Shown piece by piece: positions 59,320 through 64,000 of a DNA stretch of 64,000 nt (positions are counted from its first letter, which is position 1; each line of letters opens with the position of its first letter). The stretch comes from Streptomyces sp. S.PNR 29. Its GTDB lineage: Bacteria > Actinomycetota > Actinomycetes > Streptomycetales > Streptomycetaceae. The stretch spans positions 744,001 through 808,000 of the forward strand of contig NZ_JANUQM010000002.1 of the NCBI RefSeq assembly GCF_030386795.1, in the 5' to 3' direction. The translations under genes and the position numbers were made by a program. The notes beneath the pieces are model-generated. The model worked only from the letters and a program-made list of their open reading frames with translations. It made no database searches and was not told the origin of the DNA.

Positions 59320-60466
59320 GCCAGTGGGCCGCCGGACGTTCGTGACGTCAGCCGCGGCGGCGGCACTCCTCGCAGGGGCCACGGGTGCCGCCGATGCCGC
59401 GGATCCCGTGGGCGGCAACCTCCCCGGCTTCCACCCGGCGCTCAAGGACGAGCTGACCTTCCCGCTCGCCTGGGGCACCTCACCCATCCGCGACTTCGGG
59501 ACCTGGCGGCGCGCCGCCAGGGCGAAGGTCGAGGAGCACCTGCTCGTCGGGCGGCAGGACGCGACACCGTACGCGCCCGAGTTCACCGACGGCCCCCAGG
59601 GCGACGGCTACCGGCGGCAGTTGGTGACCGTCTCCCTCACCCGCTACGACCGCGTCCGCGGCGCCCTGCTCATCCCGCACGGCACCGGACCCTTCCCGGC
59701 CGTCCTGCTCCTGCACGACCACGGGGCGAAGTTCGACATCGGGAAGGAGAAACTGATCCGGCCCTGGTACGACGACACACGGCTCGCCTCCGCGCAGACC
59801 TGGGCGGAGAAGTACTTCAGCGGGCGGTCCGTCGGCGACGAACTGGCCCGGCGCGGCTATGTCGTGCTGTGCCTGGACGCCCTCGGCTGGGGCGACCGCG
59901 GGCCCGTCACCTACGACCAGCAACAGGCGCTGGCCGCCAACTTCTACAACCTCGGCTCCTCACTCGCCGGACTCATGGCCCGCGAGGACGCCCGCGCCGC
60001 CGGATTCCTGGCCGGCCTCGACCAGGTGGACGCACGCCGGGTCGCGGCCGTCGGGTTCTCCATGGGCGCCTACCGCGCCTGGCAGACCGCCGCCCTCAGC
60101 GACCACATCGCCGCCACGGCGAGCGCCTGCTGGATGACCGGGCTGAAGGACATGATGGTGCCCGGCAACAACACGCTGCGCGGGCAGTCGGCGTACTACA
60201 TGCTCCACCCCGGGCTCGCCCGGCACCTCGACATCCCCGACGTGGCGAGCATCGCCGCCCCCGGACCGATGCTGTTCCTCGACGGCGAGCAGGATCCGCT
60301 GTTCACCGCCGAGGGCGTCCGGGTGGCCTACGCCAAGCTGCGCGCCGTCTGGCGCTCCCGCCACGCAGAGGAGCGGCTCCGTACCGAGATCTGGCCGGGG
60401 CTCGGCCATGTCTTCACGGACCGCATGCAGGACGCCGTCTTCGCATGGCTCGACGCCGTCCTGTGA
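59312..60466 (+). CDS. Secreted alpha/beta hydrolase (abhydrolase_7 / acetyl- or glucuronoyl-esterase-like)
   Basis: 384 residues. Tat-like signal VGRRTFVTSAAAAALLAGA, then an alpha/beta hydrolase with the oxyanion region LLLHDHGAKFD, nucleophile GFSMGAYRAW, acid in FLDGEQDPLF and histidine in PGLGHVFTD. The family (DUF/abhydrolase_7) includes bacterial esterases encoded with polysaccharide lyases. A role in pectin or xylan de-esterification is inferred. GGGAGG precedes ATG 59312; overlaps the lyase before it. Confidence 0.85.
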   Translation: MPEPVGRRTFVTSAAAAALLAGATGAADAADPVGGNLPGFHPALKDELTFPLAWGTSPIRDFGTWRRAARAKVEEHLLVGRQDATPYAPEFTDGPQGDGYRRQLVTVSLTRYDRVRGALLIPHGTGPFPAVLLLHDHGAKFDIGKEKLIRPWYDDTRLASAQTWAEKYFSGRSVGDELARRGYVVLCLDALGWGDRGPVTYDQQQALAANFYNLGSSLAGLMAREDARAAGFLAGLDQVDARRVAAVGFSMGAYRAWQTAALSDHIAATASACWMTGLKDMMVPGNNTLRGQSAYYMLHPGLARHLDIPDVASIAAPGPMLFLDGEQDPLFTAEGVRVAYAKLRAVWRSRHAEERLRTEIWPGLGHVFTDRMQDAVFAWLDAVL

Positions 60467-60533
60467 ACCGTCCCCCTCCCCGACCGTCATTCCGAACGCC
60501 CCTCCCCGAACGCAGAGAGGATCCCCCCACCTC

Positions 60534-61649
60534 ATGAGCCGCATCAGGAGTTCCCTCACCGCTCTCGCCGTGGTGACCGCCGGCGCCGGCCTCGCCGTCC
60601 TGCCCACCCAGGCCCAGGCCGCGACCGTGGTGGTCAGCAACTCCACCGACCTGTCCAACGCGATCAAGAACGCCACCGCCGGCACCGTCATCCAGGTGCG
60701 CGGCGGCACCTACTACCCGACGGCCACCTTGCAGTCCACGGCCAACGGCAGCTCGTCGTCCCCCATCACGCTCACCGCGTACGGCTCGGAGACCGTGAAG
60801 ATCGACGGGTCGAACCTGCCCGACGGCGCCTGGATCCTCAAGCTGACCGCCGACTACTGGAACGTCTCCAACATCACCTTCCAGAACTCCCCGGACAGCG
60901 CGGTCGTCTGCCAGTCCTGCACCGGGACGAACTGGAACAACATCAAGACCATCAACGGCGGCGACTCCGGGTTCACGCTCACCGGCGACGGCACGGTCAA
61001 CAACACCGTGAAGAACATCGACAGCTACGGCCACTACGACCCCGCCAACCACGGGGAGAACGCGGACGGCATCGCCGTGAAGTTCGGCTCGGGCACGGGC
61101 AATCTCATCACCGGCGCCCGGCTCTACAACAACTCCGACGACGGGCTCGACTTCTGGTCGTTCTCCTCGCCGGTCACCGTCGAGCACACCTGGGCCTTCG
61201 GCAACGGCAAGAACCGCTGGGGCGACTCCGCCTTCGCGGGCGACGGCAACGGCTACAAGCTGGGCGGCGACGGCGAGGTCGTCGCGCACGTCGTCAACAA
61301 CTCGGCCGCCTGGGGCAACGCGGGCAACGGCTTCACCGAGAACAGCAACAAGGGCGCCATCGTCATCAACCGGACGACCGCCTACGCCAACGCCAAGTGG
61401 GGCTACTACTTCGCCACGGGCGCGGCCCGGCTCGGCAAGAACCTCGCCGTGAGCAACGGCAGCGGCCTGGTCAGCAAGGGCTCCTCGGTGGTGTCCTCCG
61501 GGAACAACTGGGACTCCGGGATCGCGACACCCGCCTTCCGGTCCACCGACGCGTCGAGCACCTACAACGCCCGCCAGTCGAACGGCGCGCTGCCCGTGAC
61601 CACGTTCCTGACCACGGGCAGCACCACCATCGGCGCGACGATGGACTGA
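60534..61649 (+). CDS. Secreted pectate lyase, PL9
   Basis: 371 residues. Signal peptide to QAQA near residue 29, then a PL9 beta-helix. Calcium-site aspartates in ENADGIAVKFGSG and NNSDDGLDFWSF, and the catalytic lysine in DGNGYKLGGDGE, match Pel9A/PelL-type enzymes. Adds an exo- or endo-acting lyase of a different family to the PL1 set. AGAGAGG is 14 nt before ATG 60534, a rather long spacing. Converges with the GH43 gene, one base apart. Confidence 0.93.
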   Translation: MSRIRSSLTALAVVTAGAGLAVLPTQAQAATVVVSNSTDLSNAIKNATAGTVIQVRGGTYYPTATLQSTANGSSSSPITLTAYGSETVKIDGSNLPDGAWILKLTADYWNVSNITFQNSPDSAVVCQSCTGTNWNNIKTINGGDSGFTLTGDGTVNNTVKNIDSYGHYDPANHGENADGIAVKFGSGTGNLITGARLYNNSDDGLDFWSFSSPVTVEHTWAFGNGKNRWGDSAFAGDGNGYKLGGDGEVVAHVVNNSAAWGNAGNGFTENSNKGAIVINRTTAYANAKWGYYFATGAARLGKNLAVSNGSGLVSKGSSVVSSGNNWDSGIATPAFRSTDASSTYNARQSNGALPVTTFLTTGSTTIGATMD

Positions 61650-61650
61650 G

Positions 61651-63867
61651 TCATCGCCGCACGGGCTTGATCCCCTCCAGCGTCGGCACCACCGGCTCGA
61701 TCGTCCCGTCGGCCGCGAACTCCATGCGGTCGATCGTCGTCTCGCGGTGCATGCCGTCACCGCCCGGCTTCCCGGGGCCGTTCAGGGCGAACCGGTGGTA
61801 GACGATGTACCAGTCGTCGGTGCCGGGGGTGTTCACCACGGAGTGGTGGCCGGTGCCGAGGATGCCGTACTCGGGACGCTTGGACAGGATCGTCCCCTTC
61901 TTGGTCCACGGGCCGAGCGGGGACGGTCCTGTCGCGTAGGCCACGTGGTAGTTCTCGCTGCGGGTGTCGTCCTCGGACCACATGAAGTAGTACGTGCCGT
62001 TCCGCTTGATCACAAAGGATCCCTCGCGGAAGTTGTCCGGGGTGATGTCCCGCACCTTGGACGCGTCGAACGACACCATGTCGTCGTTCAGCGGCACGAC
62101 ATAGCCGTGCCCGTTGCCCCAGTACAGGTACGCCTGCCCGTCGTCGTCCGTGAAGACCGCCGGGTCGATCATCTGGCCCTTCAGCGACCCGCCCTTGGCG
62201 ACGAGGGGCTTGCCGAGGGCGTCCTTGAAGGGGCCGGCGGGGGAGTCGGCCACGGCCACGCCGATCTGCTGCTCGGCGCAGAAGTAGAAGTAGTACCTGC
62301 CGTCGCGCTCGGCGATCGCGGGCGCCCACGCGTACTTGTCGGCCCAGGCGACATCCGGCCCGAGGTCCAGAATGACGCCGTGGTCCTTCCAGTGGACCAG
62401 GTCCTTCGACGAGTACGCCTTGAACTTCGTGCCGCTCCAGCCCTGGAAGCCGTCCGTGGTCGGGTAGATCCAGTACTCGCCGTTCAGGTAGTGGACGTCC
62501 GGGTCGGCGTTGAGGCCGGGCAGGATCGGGCTGCGGGTGCGGACCGCCTCGACGGTCCAGGTGCGCTTCGTGCCGTCGGCGGCCGTCACGGTGTACGTCT
62601 GCGGCGTGCGGAAGTCGCGGCGCGTGCCCGACCTCGGGCTCACCGTCGCGCCCTCACCGACCCACAGCCTCGGGGCGAGGTTCCTCAGGTCCGCGTCCGG
62701 CCGCATCGGCAGGACGACCTTCGAGGCGCCCTCGGTGACGATCGCGTACCCCTTCTGGTCCTCGGCCGTCGCGTCCACGACGGACGCCGGGGTCGAGGCA
62801 TACGCGGCGAGCAGCCGGTCGTACTCCTTCTGCGTCACCGGCAGGACCGTGCCGTGGCGCGGGCTCGCGGGCAGCTGGTAGTTCGTGGACGGGGTCCACT
62901 TGCCCGAGTCGAGGTCGGTGGTCTCGAAGGGGACGTAGCCGCGGCCGCCGTACTCGTCGATGAACAGGTACCACTTCTTCTCGGTGTTCGACTTGAAGAC
63001 CGTCGGGCCCTCACCGCGGTCCATCGCACCGCTGCCGATGCAGTCCGCGACGAAGTCGTACGTGGTGGAGGTCAGGTCCGTCGACTTCTCCCCGGTGACG
63101 AACTTGGCGCAGGGCGAGCTGGAGGTCGGGTCCCGCTCGTCCTTGGTGTAGCGGTAGTAGGTGTCCTTGTACTTGACGACCGTCGAGTCGATGACCGAGT
63201 AGCCCGGGTCGTTCCAGACCTTCGGCTCGCTGAAGGTGCGGAAGTCCTTCGTGGTCGCGTACAGCATCTTGTTGTACGTGTTCCCGGTGTGGTCGGGGTC
63301 GTCGTCGGCGTACAGCTTCGACGCCCAGAAGACGACGTACTCGCCGAGCGAGTCGTCCCAGTAGGCCTCCGGCGCCCAGGTGTTGCCCGCGTTGTCCGGG
63401 GCGACCTTCACCAGGCGCTGGTCGGTCCAGTGGACCAGGTCGGTGGACTCCCAGACCATGATCGACTTGCTGCCGTGCCGCTGGACGTGGTCCCAGCTGC
63501 CGCTGCTGTTCCTGTACATCCTGAGGTCGGTGGCGATCAGGTAGAACTTGTCGCCCTCGGGGGACCGGATGACGAACGGGTCGCGCAGCCCCTTCTCGCC
63601 GATCGTGGAGGTCAGGACCGGCTTGCCGGCGTTCAGCTCCCGCCAGTGCAGCGGGTCGTTGCCGCGGCTGAGGGCGTAGCGGATCTGCTCGCCGTCGGCG
63701 GTGCCCTCGCCCGTGAAGTAGGCGAAGAGGTAGCCGGCGTACTTGGGCTGTTTCACGGGGGGTGCTCCGGACTGTGCGGTACTGGGTGGTGCGGCGAGCA
63801 GGGAGAGAAGGAGGGCGAGGAACGGGACCAGGAGCGTGCGGGCGGTGCGGCGTCTCGGACGGCTCAT
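61651..63867 (-). CDS. Secreted protein with two GH43 catalytic domains
   Basis: 738 residues. Signal peptide to about residue 31, GH43-like domain 1 (about 40-340; acid in GEKGLRDPFVIRSPEGD, EAYWDDSLGEYVVFWASK), a small linker domain (about 380-435, TVSPRSGTRRDF, YTVTAADGTKRTWTVE), then GH43 domain 2 (about 440-735). Domain 2 has all three acids: PGLNADPDVHYLNGEYW, MIDPAVFTDDDGQAYLYWG and FREGSFVIKRNGTYYFMWS. Likely acts on arabinan or arabinogalactan side chains. AGGAAG precedes ATG 63867. Confidence 0.9.
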   Translation of the reverse strand: MSRPRRRTARTLLVPFLALLLSLLAAPPSTAQSGAPPVKQPKYAGYLFAYFTGEGTADGEQIRYALSRGNDPLHWRELNAGKPVLTSTIGEKGLRDPFVIRSPEGDKFYLIATDLRMYRNSSGSWDHVQRHGSKSIMVWESTDLVHWTDQRLVKVAPDNAGNTWAPEAYWDDSLGEYVVFWASKLYADDDPDHTGNTYNKMLYATTKDFRTFSEPKVWNDPGYSVIDSTVVKYKDTYYRYTKDERDPTSSSPCAKFVTGEKSTDLTSTTYDFVADCIGSGAMDRGEGPTVFKSNTEKKWYLFIDEYGGRGYVPFETTDLDSGKWTPSTNYQLPASPRHGTVLPVTQKEYDRLLAAYASTPASVVDATAEDQKGYAIVTEGASKVVLPMRPDADLRNLAPRLWVGEGATVSPRSGTRRDFRTPQTYTVTAADGTKRTWTVEAVRTRSPILPGLNADPDVHYLNGEYWIYPTTDGFQGWSGTKFKAYSSKDLVHWKDHGVILDLGPDVAWADKYAWAPAIAERDGRYYFYFCAEQQIGVAVADSPAGPFKDALGKPLVAKGGSLKGQMIDPAVFTDDDGQAYLYWGNGHGYVVPLNDDMVSFDASKVRDITPDNFREGSFVIKRNGTYYFMWSEDDTRSENYHVAYATGPSPLGPWTKKGTILSKRPEYGILGTGHHSVVNTPGTDDWYIVYHRFALNGPGKPGGDGMHRETTIDRMEFAADGTIEPVVPTLEGIKPVRR

Positions 63868-63917
63868 GGGGCTTCCTGTGGGAGTGTGGGGGGTTCTGTT
63901 TGGTGGGGTGCCCTCGG

Positions 63918-63946
63918 AGTCTCACCAGCGGGGGACAGGGCGTCAA
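63918..63946 (-). promoter_or_regulatory. Promoter of the double-GH43 gene
   Basis: Minus strand TTGACG (63946-63941), 17-bp spacer, GAGACT (63923-63918), about 50 bp before the start codon. Confidence 0.6.
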
Positions 63947-64000
63947 CAGGTGAGCGGGGGGCGAGCGGGACCGAAAGTTTTCGGGGATTTTCACGGGTCG

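Overview
The window is very GC-rich (third codon positions almost all G or C), uses many GTG starts, packs genes with ATGA/GTGA overlaps, and carries SufS/SufU, SigE-family sigma, DUF3618, Tat-exported PhoX and interspersed GC hairpins. Together these point to a Streptomyces chromosome. ACC deaminase together with a large pectin-degrading locus suggests a soil or plant-associated strain.

Layout. 1-2700: end of the suf Fe-S assembly operon (sufC partial, sufS, sufU, MIP18-like). 2700-8350: an anchored AbfB-domain protein, a decayed D-amino-acid dehydrogenase, an SMR efflux gene with its TetR regulator, an HxlR-peroxiredoxin fusion divergent from an MFS gene, and dapD. 8400-10520: a small accessory patch with a nuclease-like orphan, a frameshifted small gene and small unknowns. 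10600-17200: SigE-type sigma factor with membrane partner, a dapA paralogue, a Cys-rich unknown, holin/DUF3618 pair, YihY protein and an ABM protein. 17200-22650: secreted nuclease, conserved unknown, and PhoX behind a PHO box.

22680-24750 is the most unusual segment: a TROVE (Ro60-like) gene preceded by three tandem Y-RNA-like modules. Two contain tRNA-mimic domains in circularly permuted order (anticodon arm, T arm, 3' acceptor, 5' acceptor, D arm). A search for tRNAs would misread these as broken tRNA genes.

24790-33710: GntR plus ACC deaminase, a TetR gene, a double TerD protein, and a minus-strand polyol-type ABC importer/dehydrogenase operon with a DeoR regulator.

34000-64000 is a pectin/arabinan utilisation locus. 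Udh and KdgD form an oxidative uronate route around a divergent promoter with a strong operator-like palindrome. A GntR/DapA-like/IlvD-Edd operon fits non-phosphorylative arabinonate breakdown. A long co-oriented run then encodes ABC permeases, pectate lyases (PL1, PL9), pectinesterases (CE8), a PL1-CE8 fusion, a pectin/rhamnogalacturonan acetylesterase, GH43 enzymes, a MocA oxidoreductase, a DUF6807 protein and the sugar-binding lipoprotein. Secreted enzymes depolymerise and de-esterify pectin; the importer takes up fragments; cytosolic GH43 and dehydratases finish them. Both importers lack an ATPase gene, as usual for Streptomyces systems that share MsiK. Inside this half, an MBL-fold gene at 39217 is broken by a 40-bp interspersed repeat in its metal-binding motif.
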